Below the pieces are notes generated by a model that did not search any database, had not been told where the DNA came from, and saw only the letters and a program-made list of their open reading frames with translations. Below, in pieces: positions 11,001 to 20,660 of a stretch of DNA of 64,000 bases. This stretch comes from Festucalex cinctus (Eukaryota > Chordata > Actinopteri > Syngnathiformes > Syngnathidae): assembly GCF_051991245.1 (NCBI RefSeq), contig NC_135426.1:4242501-4306500 (forward strand), read 5' to 3'. Each line of letters opens with the position of its first letter. Position 1 is the stretch's first letter. The translations under genes and the position numbers were made by a program.

Positions 11001-12632
11001 ATTTTGAACATTCAACAGGCAAACACAAACACAAAAGCGATCCAGCTCCCGGTGGTGCATTGCGTGGTTAGTCAAAAGGCAAGAAAAAAAAGTCAATAAA
11101 AATGGTTAAACGCTGTAATCACGGCTTGTGTAAGAGTGAGCTATTATCCCAATCGACTAACCGGCGTGCTGCTGTATTTACAGCTTGTGTAAGAGAGAGA
11201 GCAGTTATCCCAACCAACTGGAAGGAGGTGTCTGGTTTATTCCCTTCCCTATACCCTCAAACAACGGTGAAAAATGTCTGCGCTGGAAAAAACTTTGTGG
11301 AGGACCACACACGACCAGTCAAATCCCTCCAAAATGAGAAAAAAGTACTACGTCTGCGCTAAGGTCATGTTCTACATTGTTGTTTTTAGCCAAAGGCTAA
11401 CGATACCTCCAGGTAGCTAACCGTCCACACATTTGTTGACTCGCTATTGATTATAAATGCCAACAGAACAAACTGCACACACGACCAGTTGAATCCCTCC
11501 AACATGAGCAGAAACTACTACGTCGGCACTAATGTCATGTTCGCCGTTGTTTTTTAGCCAAAGGCTAATGATAGCGCCGGGTAGCTAACCGTCCACGCGT
11601 TTGTTGACTTACTTTTTACTATAAATGTCAACAAACCCTTAAAACTATGAGGTATTATAAATTCATTCTTACCCAGCTTGACAGAAACAATGTCCAAAAA
11701 CTTCGGTTTTGCCGACAATCGATCGAAGTGAGTGAGGCGAGTCGTGGCGATTTCTGGCTGCCGCAGAAGACCAAGTCGGTCTTTTCCTGACTTCAGCGGC
11801 AGCAGACATTGATGCGTATTTCCTTTGTTATTGGGCAAATTTGCATGGTGAGGGAGTGAAGATACCCTTCACTAAAAAAAAATTTACAGCCCCCTTTGCT
11901 TGCTTGGAAGAGAAATATCAGCGTCTTGAAAATCCTTGACCGAGAAATCACAAGGAAGATCTGACAACTTACTGTGAATGCATTTCTTATCTCAACCGGT
12001 AAATGTCGGAGGGTGCTGCTTGTCGCATTTTGTGGGCAGGGTAGGGGCGTGCCACGGTAAGGTCGATTGAAAAAGGTGAGCATCATGATTGGCTAATCCC
12101 CCGATAGGCTCAGTTGTTCACAAGAAAAGATGGGGTGAGGTTCCTCACCTTGTGAACAACTGCGTGAGAAATATCGTCCAGCAGTTGAAGAACAATGCTT
12201 CTCGACGCGCAATTTCTAGAAATCTAGGGATTTCATCATCTCGCTCCATAAAACACTCAAGTTTCAGAGAATCTCGAGAAATCGCCGCGCTGTGGTCTGA
12301 TGAGTCTACACTTCAAATTGTTTTTGGATCAATCATGGGTCTTTTCAAGAGGAAACGGACAATCCGGATCGTTATCAGCGCAAAGTTCAAAAACCAGAAC
12401 CCGTAATGGTATGTTGGCGCAGCGTCAGCATGTTTTGACACAACAGCCCAACTTCATTGGAACTTTGGTTTGTTCATGAGGTAAATTCAGTATTTCAAAC
12501 ATCCTTACGATGAAGGGGCACTTCCAGCGCTGATGTCATGTGACTCAAGAGGATCATGAGTAGAACAGCTTCAGAGCCCAAAGACCTCATCGTATTCGCA
12601 CCCACGTTCAGGTGGACCACGGTGAAGTCCAT
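799..12632 (-). CDS. nrcam: nrcam, neuronal cell adhesion molecule (5' half of the coding region; 18 exons, continues beyond window start)
   Basis: L1-family Ig cell-adhesion receptor that binds axonal and glial ligands outside the cell and, in the family, ankyrin inside. I joined 18 coding exons on the minus strand by GT-AG sites and phase: 12632-12509, 10578-10561, 10270-10165, 9927-9734, 9650-9528, 9444-9274, 8395-8348, 6897-6786, 6706-6522, 6444-6313, 4877-4734, 4652-4541, 4459-4145, 2933-2809, 2607-2578, 1813-1712, 1150-953, 869-799. They total 2,310 nt (770 codons) with no frame break. Order: signal peptide, Ig1 to Ig6 each with its cysteine pair, a linker, FnIII-1, and the first third of FnIII-2. 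Landmarks that match vertebrate NrCAM rather than L1 or neurofascin are SALEVPL after the signal, FSWTRNGTHFD, NGDLYFSNVLPED, VVQRG and DLELTDQTERSVQLTW. The remaining FnIII domains, membrane span and cytoplasmic tail lie off the window. Teleosts may carry two nrcam paralogues; I cannot tell which this is. Confidence 0.95.
953..1150 (-). CDS. nrcam: nrcam coding exon 17: FnIII-1, second half
   Basis: Acceptor TATGAAG, donor GTATAG. Reads KFLIQYEDLLHQPGVWVNMT, STAQLELSPYVYYSFRVMAK with the conserved FnIII tyrosine, then SQPSLPSRQYRTNPA. Confidence 0.94.
1228..1662 (+). mobile_element. TTAA-flanked non-autonomous element (family T)
   Basis: About 435 bp, starting TTAACTCATTTGCTCCC and ending GGGAGTGAATGAGTTAA, i.e. 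terminal inverted repeats with TTAA at both ends. The internal landmark GGCCATGTTGCAACAAG is shared with copies at 5.74, 8.86, 40.92, 42.93, 50.07 and 56.23 kb. Confidence 0.75.
1712..1813 (-). CDS. nrcam: nrcam coding exon 16: FnIII-1, first half
   Basis: Acceptor CTTCACAG, donor GTAGG. Reads EKPDSPTDLELTDQTERSVQ, then LTWIPGDEHNSPTQ, with the conserved FnIII tryptophan. Confidence 0.95.
2010..2082. repeat. (TA)n microsatellite
   Basis: About 36 TA units after a poly-A run, in an nrcam intron. Confidence 0.95.
2578..2607 (-). CDS. nrcam: nrcam coding exon 15: 30-nt linker microexon between Ig6 and FnIII-1
   Basis: Acceptor CTCTTAG, donor GTAAAC. In phase 1 it reads EATPTPAIVY, matching the Pro/Thr linker of mammalian NrCAM (APTPTPAPVY). 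The length is divisible by three and both ends are phase 1, as expected of a cassette exon. Confidence 0.82.
2809..2933 (-). CDS. nrcam: nrcam coding exon 14: Ig6, second half
   Basis: Acceptor TTGTTAG, donor GTAC. Reads RFEVDTDSLVIKDVTDEDEG, TYTCIMNTTLDRDSASATLT with the second Ig6 cysteine, and VV. Confidence 0.94.
3605..3730 (-). mobile_element. Short SINE form (126 bp)
   Basis: 3' part only of the SINE, from CTGCGATTGGCTGG to the (ATGG)n tail; exact 13-bp duplication TGTTCTATATTTT (3,592-3,604 and 3,731-3,743). Confidence 0.9.
4145..4459 (-). CDS. nrcam: nrcam coding exon 13: Ig5 second half fused to Ig6 first half
   Basis: A 315-nt exon, acceptor CCGTAG, donor GTAC. It reads WFKDGRVSIRSEDPYVIHKN, KYTCIAANNLGVKENHVSLE (second Ig5 cysteine), then directly VKEPTRILKQPEYKVVQRG and AVFHCKVKHDPSL (first Ig6 cysteine), ending ELPDDE. 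In the L1 family Ig domains are usually encoded by two exons each with an intron between domains, so two ancestral exons appear joined here. The open frame is continuous and the sequence between the halves has no spacer. Confidence 0.93.
4541..4652 (-). CDS. nrcam: nrcam coding exon 12: Ig5, first half
   Basis: Acceptor AATTAG, donor GTAA. Reads EPPRVLTPPNQVFQVITNSP, then ALLHCETFGSPIPTVTW with the first Ig5 cysteine. The final Trp codon is split with the next exon (TG|G), as expected for this domain. Confidence 0.9.
4734..4877 (-). CDS. nrcam: nrcam coding exon 11: Ig4, second half
   Basis: Acceptor GCTTAG, donor GTAAG. Reads NALEDHTRKVDGDTVILSRV, then SSAVYQCNASNEFGYLIANA with the second Ig4 cysteine, and FVSVL. 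Confidence 0.92.
4951..5342. mobile_element. Palindromic TTAA element (family P), copy 1
   Basis: About 390 bp that folds on itself: GACATCACCTGTGCTGAGGA and its complement lie around a short loop, with outer arms ending in AAGTATCCCTTTAA. The left end is degraded. Confidence 0.7.
5744..6232 (-). mobile_element. Family T element, reverse orientation
   Basis: Starts TTAACTCATTTGCTCCC and carries the reverse complement of the family's internal landmarks (AGGCTGCATCAAAGCCTTCTG). The far end is degraded near GATGAGTTGATC. Confidence 0.65.
6313..6444 (-). CDS. nrcam: nrcam coding exon 10: Ig4, first half
   Basis: Acceptor TTCAACAG, donor GTAAG. Reads AAPFWISAPRNLILAPNETG, then ILTCKVSGDPKPDISWFVNG with the first Ig4 cysteine, ending VPIE. 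Confidence 0.95.
6522..6706 (-). CDS. nrcam: nrcam coding exon 9: Ig3, second half
   Basis: Acceptor TTGGCAG, donor GTAGG. Reads LPTPEMSWQKDGGELPTSK, KTLKISDVSEADAGDYACAA with the second Ig3 cysteine, and HVIKVTVK. Confidence 0.95.
6786..6897 (-). CDS. nrcam: nrcam coding exon 8: Ig3, first half
   Basis: Acceptor AAACAG, donor GTAAGT. Reads GERRPGFMTPLGATSTKMVL, then RGETLELECIAEG with the first Ig3 cysteine. It ends in phase 2. Confidence 0.92.
7133..8265. mobile_element. hAT-like element (TAGTGTTAATTTTGTC ends) with nested SINE
   Basis: TAGTGTTAATTTTGTC ... GACAAAATGAACACTA with exact 8-bp duplication TTTGCAGG (7,125-7,132 and 8,266-8,273). A full-length SINE sits inside at 7,228-7,577. 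Related copies: 17.82-18.51 and 57.95-58.62 kb. Confidence 0.85.
7228..7577 (+). mobile_element. tRNA-headed SINE, full length (350 bp)
   Basis: Starts with GGTGGCACGG and has pol III box A-like TGGTTAGCACA (7,249-7,259) and box B GGTTCGAGTCC (7,285-7,295). The body includes CCTGCGATTGGCTGGCGACC, and the tail is (ATGG)n. Imperfect target duplication TAAATCAAGC/TAAATGAAGC. Confidence 0.88.
8348..8395 (-). CDS. nrcam: nrcam coding exon 7: 48-nt cassette exon in the Ig2-Ig3 linker
   Basis: Acceptor TGTTACAG, donor GTGAG. In phase 1 it reads DSMNETALYNITNFS, similar in position and character to the mammalian NrCAM linker exon (VDELNDT...). Symmetric length (48 nt, phase 1 to phase 1) fits optional inclusion. 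It holds sequons N-E-T and N-I-T. Confidence 0.82.
8562..8760. mobile_element. Palindromic element (family P), core only
   Basis: CCACTTGCTGTCGACTGAAA and its inverted copy around GAGCC; the outer arms of the other copies are missing. Confidence 0.6.
8859..9267 (+). mobile_element. Family T element, 3'-truncated at an nrcam splice donor
   Basis: Starts TTAACTCATTCAAACCC, runs through GGCCATGTTGCAACAAG and CCTGATGAAACAAGAGACTC, and loses homology about two bases from the nrcam exon-6 donor at 9273. Confidence 0.65.
9274..9444 (-). CDS. nrcam: nrcam coding exon 6: Ig2, second half
   Basis: Acceptor ATCAG, donor GTAAG. Reads FQRLPLDNRVSQALNGDLYF, then DYICYARFPYTQTIQQ with the second Ig2 cysteine, and ISVTVLE. 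The donor lies only a few bases from the edge of a dispersed repeat that fills the next part of the intron. Confidence 0.95.
9528..9650 (-). CDS. nrcam: nrcam coding exon 5: Ig2, first half
   Basis: Acceptor CTCTCTAG, donor GTAAG. Reads RSPLWSKERLEAITVQ, then LVLQCRPPAGLPPPVIFW with the first Ig2 cysteine, ending at MDN. Confidence 0.93.
9734..9927 (-). CDS. nrcam: nrcam coding exon 4: Ig1, second half
   Basis: Acceptor CTTTTTAG, donor GTAAG. Reads FSWTRNGTHFDVEQDSKV..., then the second Ig1 cysteine in GTYQCAAHNDHGTALSNN and NNIVIRQS. Glycosylation sequon N-G-T is present. Confidence 0.95.
10165..10270 (-). CDS. nrcam: nrcam coding exon 3: Ig1, first half
   Basis: Acceptor TTGCAG, donor GTGAG. 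Reads PQPPTITLQSPKDYIFDPRE and on to the first Ig1 cysteine in IVIHCEAKGKP. It ends in phase 2 and joins exon 4 to give P-N-F-S-W. Confidence 0.92.
10561..10578 (-). CDS. nrcam: nrcam coding exon 2: 18-nt microexon
   Basis: Eighteen bases between an AG acceptor at 10580-10579 and a GTAAG donor at 10560-10556. In phase 1 it reads PKVLEG and corresponds to the short linker after the signal peptide in mammalian NrCAM (PKLLED). The length is a multiple of three, so skipping keeps the frame; the family splices this linker alternatively. The acceptor is weak. Confidence 0.8.
10755..12475. mobile_element. Decayed DNA transposon in an nrcam intron
   Basis: Ends ACAAACCCCAATTCCAATGA and (inverted) CTTCATTGGAACTTTGGTTTGT with ACACAA inside, a terminal sequence common in fish genomes. 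The interior holds relics of a transposase-like region (about 12,090-12,420) with stops, and unrelated insertions at 11.1-12.0 kb. It lies between the start-codon exon and the 18-nt microexon. Confidence 0.6.
12509..12632 (-). CDS. nrcam: nrcam coding exon 1: start codon and signal peptide
   Basis: The exon runs from an acceptor just above 12648 to a GTAAG donor at 12508. The first ATG is at 12632 (MDFTVVHLNV...); a second in-frame ATG, residue 15, would give a more typical signal peptide (MRSLGSEAVLLMILLSH). Either way cleavage is expected before or near SALEVPL, a motif shared with mammalian NrCAM. It ends in phase 1. Bases 12633-12648 are 5' untranslated. Confidence 0.9.
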
Positions 12633-13396
12633 ATTGTCGGGCTCAACCCTGCAGTGGCGTAAAGAAGAGTCAAATCACGAGGAATGAGGCCCAACATCAT
12701 TTTAACAACACCAGTCCGGTCCTCAAGGTAAAAGTACGCCAATTACAAGAGCACTCGACATATTCGCCTGTAAACATGTGCTATGCGAGGGCACCCGAGC
12801 AGAACAGTCACGGCGTGTGTGAGCGAGTACCCGCGGGCCTCTGCAGACTTTCGAATGAGATGTGCGATGTAAACACAAGCACGTTGACGTTAATGGACTA
12901 TGACAAACTGCATCATTAAGAGCAAGCAAATGTGAGTGGTTTACTTTTTACGCACTTGCGCTTGTTGCGTGTGATCTCCTAGTGCAGTTCAACACAATCT
13001 TTTGTTTGAATTGTGACATTGCTCAGACCATTCTAATAATCAAAGGGGGGAAAACGCAGAATGTTTGGAATCCAGATTTTATCCAGCTGAGCTCGGCAGA
13101 CTGTGTGAGCTAATGGGGCCGCGGGCTAAGGCTAATTACGCTCACACGTCCAACTGCATTCTCTGATCACTGGTACTGAAGGAAAGCGAATGCCGAAACT
13201 AAAGCCTCGAATTTGATTACGATGCTCAAAACCACGTTATCAGCCATCTTCAGCTTAATTACAGTAATGCGCTATGGCGCATATGATCCACACCTGCGAT
13301 GACTGAAGACGTATTGGATCATTCCAAGCTGCTATAACAACTAACATTGCAAATCTCCAGCACTAGCCAAAGATCAGAACGCCAGCCAGCCATCTA

Positions 13397-13935
<539 letters not shown>

Positions 13936-15324
13936 GATATTTTAAAGTTGTCACATATGATTACAAAACAATAGGTCTGTTGCGCACCCATCATTTGTTA
14001 AATTCTATTTGTTATATTGTTTAGTTTGACAGTATAATCTTCAACATTTTCTTGAGCTGAACACAAAAGATTCTCAAGCTACATTCGCGATGAGCAACAC
14101 CGACGGGGAATGTGTTGGGTGTCTCATCGCTCATCTTCTGACTCATGGGTGAGAAGCAAAAGGTCAAAGAGGGCACCCTGCAGCACTCTCACTGCCTCGC
14201 TCGCCCCATCCTTGGAACGTCTTGCCTGCCGTTGCCCCCTAACCGCCTCACAAGTTTATGACTGATCATACTAAATTGGAGGACGTGAGGCAAAACATTC
14301 AACATGAAACCCAAACGCCCCGTTTTGATTGGGTCCTCAAGCAACATTCTCAGTTGGTCAGTGGACAGCCTTGCCTGGCGAAGCAGATAAGGAGGACAAG
14401 AGGCGCATGCCAGGATTTGGAAGGGAGGGATATAATTTGCTCATTTGCTTACACATCAACAAAAATACACCACATTTTTAAAATGTGAATGAATTGTCTG
14501 TAAAATAAAAGTAGACATCAAGGGGCCCAACCAGCCAACAACTGATCAACAGTATCACCTCACCAGTCTGATAGTGACTTCAGGGGATCATAGTTTTTCA
14601 ATTCAAATTCAATTATCAGCCTGGCTGATAATCGGTCTAACCTACTATACACAATGATTAACCTTTTTCAGGAGGTGTCAATTTCTCGCTCAAAAAATGA
14701 AGAAACAAAACACACGCAATTGTTGAATTCTGTTGAATTTATTGAGATCTGAGAGAGTCAGGCAGGCAAATGAATAACAAGTCAGACGCGCAACAAAAGG
14801 AAAAGCAACTGCGGCAGCATGAAGCTGCTGCTTGACACAAGACTCAACTCTCCGTTATTAGCTGGAGATTGAGTGCTTAAAAAGCCGCTTTGCCTATGTA
14901 CTACTTAACTCATGCAGCTATTAAATGAAAGAAATACATGCATACCAATCTTGAGTATAAAGGGCCTTAAGTAAATGGCTGCCTAACATCAAGTTTTACT
15001 TGTAGAAATCATTGTGGTAATGCTGAAAGCTTTCCCACAGTGGCTTGTTATTCTCCACACTTTTTTGCTGTGTAATAACTCCCACATAATACTTCCGATT
15101 TACGCCGTTCAAATTTCAACTTGCTTCAAAAATTCACGCCATCTTGGAATTATATTGTCTGATTTCACAGTAGTACTCACAGTATTCTTACAATTTAATG
15201 TTAAAGATCAACGTTTCCCCATTCATTTTCAATGGGACTGACATTGAAAGTCCCACTTTTCCCGCCCACTTCCATACATACATCTTCTCATCATTACCAG
15301 CTATGTGATACTGATACTGCTCAG

Positions 15325-15400
15325 TGGTGCACTTGGTAAAATGCATTATCCAGTAACCAGGAGGTCACTGGTTGGAATCCCACCTCTGACTGTACATTGC
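15325..15400 (+). repeat. tRNA-like SINE head (possible)
   Basis: GCTCAGTGGTGCACTTGG followed about 40 bases later by GGTTGGAATCCC, a box A/box B-like arrangement. Too diverged to be a working tRNA. Confidence 0.35.
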
Positions 15401-16964
15401 AAATGTATCCATGGCAGTTTAGCAAGGGATGACATGTATACCAACTATCCTAGTTCCATCTAAATGAATGGCGGGTACTGCATGCCTAAGTGGCGCTATT
15501 GCTTGAATTTTATTTTTTATTTTTTGGCATTTTTCCATTGGATATCATTAGTTCTATTTTTCAATTTAAAGCAGCTATATGGAAGATTTAAAATTTCAAA
15601 TCGCTACTGCCACCTGTGGCCGAAAACAAACTGCACGCTCGTACACGCTGCGCGCACTCGTACGTGCACGACCTCAACACTGAAGACTGGGATCTTCATA
15701 TCCAATTAAACTATGTTTTCAGAGGTAAGAAGTTTTATAATGTTATACAAAGCTGGCCACTTCACGGGATGAGACTCTCGATCCCCACTAAACAATTGAT
15801 GTCCACGGGATGTGCAGTTCATATTGCTTTAGTCGGTCGAAGTCCAGTCCTGTGCTGTACTCCAAAACGATGTGCAAATTACGTCAATTAATTGGACCTC
15901 ATTCTGATGTTAATATGCAGTTACATATTGTAGTCACCCCGCTCGACGGACGTCAACCTGATTCTAGTCATTATTAGTGCATGTCGCCCCCAGGCATTGT
16001 GCGTTAGCCGAAAGGTGGGCTGTCATTTATGGAAATTGACGATTGTGAAAAACATATAGACCCATTCACTACTTAGTGTGATATGGCCATGAATGTTATC
16101 GCCATTCAGTAGTACCGTTCACTTTCCGTTAGCATAACGTAGCTACAATAGGCTGTTTTCACGGAGGAAAATAAGGCAACATTTAGCCTGATTGAAACGC
16201 TGCGGAAAGGAACGTCTGTTCTTCATAAATTCATTCTGTTCTATTACATTCAACTTTGCCGCCCCTTTCACGCTAAATGTTGCCGTCCACCTCACTTTCA
16301 CCCCAATAGTTATGACCGAGAAGTGATCAATCTTGAGGTCACTGCTATTTGAAAACAACACATTTTCTTCTAAATGTCAAGATACTCGCTTCTTACCTTT
16401 TGGAGTAGAAAGAAAGCCAGCTGTGAATCACTTTTCTAATCCAAGTCCGATCTCAACTCTCTCCACCGCTGAAATGTCAAACCAATGTTCACTCTCGTTC
16501 TTGCCCGGCGTCGGTCACTATCAAGTTTTTATTTTTTATTTTTTATTTTTTTTTCGTGGCACTTGACATTGTTTTCATTTTTTTTTTTTCAAGCAGCCTT
16601 CCGCGGAGTAAAAGCGGGTGTCTGGGGCAGCGAAAATCTGTACTAGTTCCGTCTTCGCGACTACAGGAAACAACTGACGAGAACGTGCATGACGTCACAT
16701 CCCGCAGACAGAGGGCGGGAAATTCGAAGGATTCGGACCGGACGCTTCCTAAATAATATTGGCCAGAGGCTTGTAGGAGTACCCATTGTGAACAGCGAAG
16801 ATGTTGATCTACTAATTAGAATATGTTTCAGTCATAAATGGTCAAATAAAAAAAGCTATTGTTAAGATGTTTTTTTGGGAAATCCTCCATATAGTAGCTT
16901 TAAATGAATGGAAGGTACATTCACATATAAATAAGCCATTAGCGATGATTTTCAACAAGCCAAG

Positions 16965-17040
16965 CTGGCTCACATGTTAAATACTTGCCTGACATTACGG
17001 AGATATGCAAGTGTGTTGGTTCAAATCTCACTTGGGAAAT
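16965..17040 (+). repeat. tRNA-like SINE head (possible)
   Basis: GCTGGCTCACATGTTAAATA followed by GGTTCAAATCTC. Weak internal promoter resemblance only. Confidence 0.3.
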
Positions 17041-17817
17041 AATTTATTAGCATTCAGCTTTTAGCATTCCCATGGAATTTCTGCAGAAATTTCACTTTGT
17101 CTAGTTACCAAAGCAGTTTTGTCTCATACCCTACAAAGAAGATGTGAGAAAATAGCCGTACTTCTGGAGAGAAAAGCCCAGACAAACTCTTTCTAGATAT
17201 GGGAAACTGACTCAAGGTTAAATGCTTTGTTCCAAGCTACAGTACATGCAAAGAGCAGACAGAACCTGAATAATGTTGCACTTTTTCCCACACAGGCTGG
17301 GACCACATGCAAATTGTTATGCAAACACGGCAAATCTCACGGTTGTTGATGTTTCGAGCAGTGAGGTTTTGTTGAACCTCTTCAAGGATGGGACTCTCAA
17401 ACCCGCTTGTAACTGCTGACTATGGGGGGGGGGGGGGGGGAGTCGCCTGGGATGGCGTGCAATCGCAACAAACAACCCTCCCCCCCTTTATTCCCGGGCG
17501 TTTGGCCATTCTCGCATCATCCGCACAATCCCCGTGCTGCCGGCTTTGTGAAGTGCTGATGGTCAGCGAGATGCGGCCAGTGTCTCGCTTACATCCGCGG
17601 GCGCTCCGACCTATTGTCCTCTTGTGTTGTTTACCAGCGGCATAACGCTGAAACGGCAGGGCTACTCCGGGGCAATAAAGTCACACCTCATCATGAGAGA
17701 TGCTCATCATATGTTGGATTAAATGCAATGCAATATTGCAATATCAAATTCAGATTTGTTTGTATGATGAATAAAATGAATGTTAGGCTTTTTAAAACTG
17801 CTTTGGACACTGTATGG

Positions 17818-18508
17818 TAGTGTTCATTTATCTGGCATTTTTAAATTTAGTCTCAGTTTTAGTCCAGTTTCAGTCACACTGGTGTGTTTATATCATAGTT
17901 ACTCCATCCCATCCCGTTTTTATTTAGTCTATAAATCGAGCATTTTAGTCTTCATTTTAGCCCAAGAAAACTTAATTTTATTCGTCTAGTTTGTCAACTA
18001 GACTGTCAACGTTTTAGTCTAGACAATCATTTTACCCGTGTATATTTTTTTTTGTCAGCAGATATGTTGAACATTTCGGATCTAAAACTATTTCGCAAAC
18101 AATTTGCTCTAATGATTTTTATATAAAAGAACTTGACAGCCAATTACAGTATATCAAGTTTCTACTATGGCTGGATGCTACGAGCTAGTAAATCAGCAAG
18201 CATTAGTTGGCGGTCGGATTAACATTATTGTTGGAACATTGTAGCCGTTGTTTTTTGTTTTGTTTTTTTTCTTCAAAATCATATAATTTTCATCTCATTT
18301 TTTTTGTTCATGTACTAAAATGTCAGTAGAATTTAGTCCGCTTTTGTTTGTTTTTTATTAAGTGACGGTCATTTTCGTCTCACCTTCATCAGTCGATGAA
18401 AATGCATACTGATTTAGTCGCAGTTATTGTTTATTAATGAGGGTTTTAGTTTAGTCTAGTCTAGTTTTAGTTCAGGGGGAAAATGTGCATTGACGAAATT
18501 AACACTAC
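17818..18508. mobile_element. hAT-like element (TAGTGTTAATTTTGTC family), about 690 bp
   Basis: TAGTGTTCATTTATCTGG ... ACGAAATTAACACTA. The interior matches the 7.1-8.3 kb element, including the target sequence into which the SINE inserted there. Confidence 0.7.
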
Positions 18509-19458
18509 AGGATGGTGTCGCTAAAGTGCTACATACCGGTAAGTCTTCTCCATGAACTATTTAGGTCAAATTTTATTTCTTTTCCAGGAAATGTGTCAAT
18601 TATTAAGTTACGAATCCAGCCGGAATTTGTTTGCTGACGTCGCTAAGGTAAGCAATTTGGGATTTGAGGAATTAGTCCAGCCCGCATGACCCCTGATTGC
18701 CCTAGTCATGACACCAGCCACTGTTACTATCCCTATTATTTTAAATCTGCTATTTTATGCTCAAATTAGAACATGCTGTTGCATAACACTCCTCGACAAT
18801 CTATTTCAAAGCAAAAGAGATTAACTGGTGCTGTGTATATATTTAAATAAAAGTAACAACAGCATTTATTAGCATAGTTGCTGCTAGTGATGTGCTTTAA
18901 TGGACAGATGGTAACAAACCATTCGTGCGGGGCAAATGCACTTTGCAATGTCAACAAGAGAGGGAAGGCCATGATAGGGAAAAGGGACAAGAGGTGAGAT
19001 GAGAGGAGATTTGACGGTGCCTCAGTGGCGCAATAAGCTGGTGGTCTCACTCTCAACCCCCCCCCCCCCCCCCCCCTTCATTTTCCTCATCCACCCATCT
19101 GTTCATTGGGATTACTCACAGAGTGGGGAGGATGACCAAAAGGGAGAATCATCTCAATGGTTTTTTTTTTGTTGCCATTCAAAACAAAAACAAAACAAAA
19201 ATCCTCACGATGACTCACTACTAGAGGTCAATGTGACATATCGCAGTGACTATTCAGGTAATGATGATCGTAATGTGAAGTGCTGGGTTACACAATACTC
19301 CCCATGTGGCTGACCAAGGGGGTGATTCTCATCAACACGGCATCTCTTTACAAACATCATCTGCAGCAATACACCACAATCAAGATCAAAAAGATATGAA
19401 GCCATTCATTTTGCAATATAAATGCTACAAGAAGAAGTACAGAAGAGGTCTTCCTTAC

Positions 19459-19506
19459 CTGGGAAGGTGTGACCGTAGCTCTTCCCTTCCAGGAAGTGGC
19501 CCAGAT
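19459..19506 (-). other. nrcam: Candidate nrcam 5' untranslated exon (48 nt)
   Basis: On the minus strand a 48-base segment is bounded by a strong acceptor (TTTATTGCAG) and a strong donor (G|GTAAGG). It has no ATG, so it would be an untranslated exon. It lies about 6.8 kb upstream of the exon with the start codon and on the same strand. Mammalian NRCAM also has several 5' untranslated exons far upstream. The call rests on splice-site quality and position only. Confidence 0.55.
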
Positions 19507-19910
19507 CTGCAATAAAGGGATATTACACATCATGAGTTATAGGTTAATGATAAACTGAAAAAAGGGTTTGGTGACGCTGAATGTGATTGCCTGCAGGGTG
19601 GACAGGAACCAAAAATACAGATACAAGTCAGCACGTTCATCACTATTGTTTTACAGTTAATATAAATGAAAACTGCAAACAACTAGATGAAGCAATTTCT
19701 GGAAAAATTGCATGCTGAAATGCTCAATGAAAAAAAAAAAATAGAACTGTAGAATCATATTGAAATAGGTGGAATGTTATTGAAAAATATGGATTTATGT
19801 CAAATGGTATTACATTATTTGCAATGATATTAAATGATATTGATAGAATGATCTTGAATGGGTGTGATTAAAATGCATGCATTGAATGAAGTGAAATAAA
19901 ACTGAATTAT

Positions 19911-19964
<54 letters not shown>

Positions 19965-20138
19965 TATTGAATGAGGTGAATTAATTTTGGTGAAAATGTG
20001 CTAGAAGTGAGTGAAAAATGTGGAATTTTTGGGATGGACAAAGTTTGTGCATTTAAAAAATATTTGAATCTGTTATTTTGAATGTGCCATCGAAAACGAA
20101 TGGTAAATTTATTTAAAATGGAAGTAAATTGTTGATTA

Positions 20139-20660
20139 TCATTCGAAATGAATGGGTATTTTTGGGGTGAAAAATATTGAATTATGGGAAAACAATATAA
20201 GTTACGAATGAGAAAAGTAATAGCCTGCGAAACGTGAATGTTTGGAACATGTTGAAATTGGAATGGTTTGCATCAGTCGATGAATGTAGAAGTAGTAGCA
20301 TGGCAAATGGAAGAATAAAAATATAATAACAAAAACAAAGGCAGAGTAACAAATGAGGCACACAATAACATTTGGGAATTGGGAGAATGTTGACCAATTA
20401 TCCCAAGGTGAAATTAATGAACATTTTGAATTTCAAATGGGAGTGAATTGTTGAATGTCTCATTTGAAATGAATGGGTATTTTTGGGTTGAAAAATATTG
20501 AATTGTGGGAAAACTATATCAGTTAGGAATGAGAAAAGTAATAGCCTGTGAAACATGAATGTTTGGAACATGTTGAAATTAGAATGGTTTGCATCGGTCG
20601 ACAAATGTAGAAGTAGTAGCACGACAAATAATGGCAGAATAAAAATATAATAAAAACAAA
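20139..20660. repeat. Tandem pair of about 310-bp units
   Basis: AATGGGTATTTTTGGG...GAAAAGTAATAGCCTG...GTAGAAGTAGTAGCA occurs near 20,150-20,342 and again 20,458-20,655 in the same orientation, with few differences. Confidence 0.75.

Noticed and set aside
12089..12406. Possible active transposase gene
   Set aside because: The reading frame is broken and short, and the surrounding element is eroded and interrupted; at most a relic.
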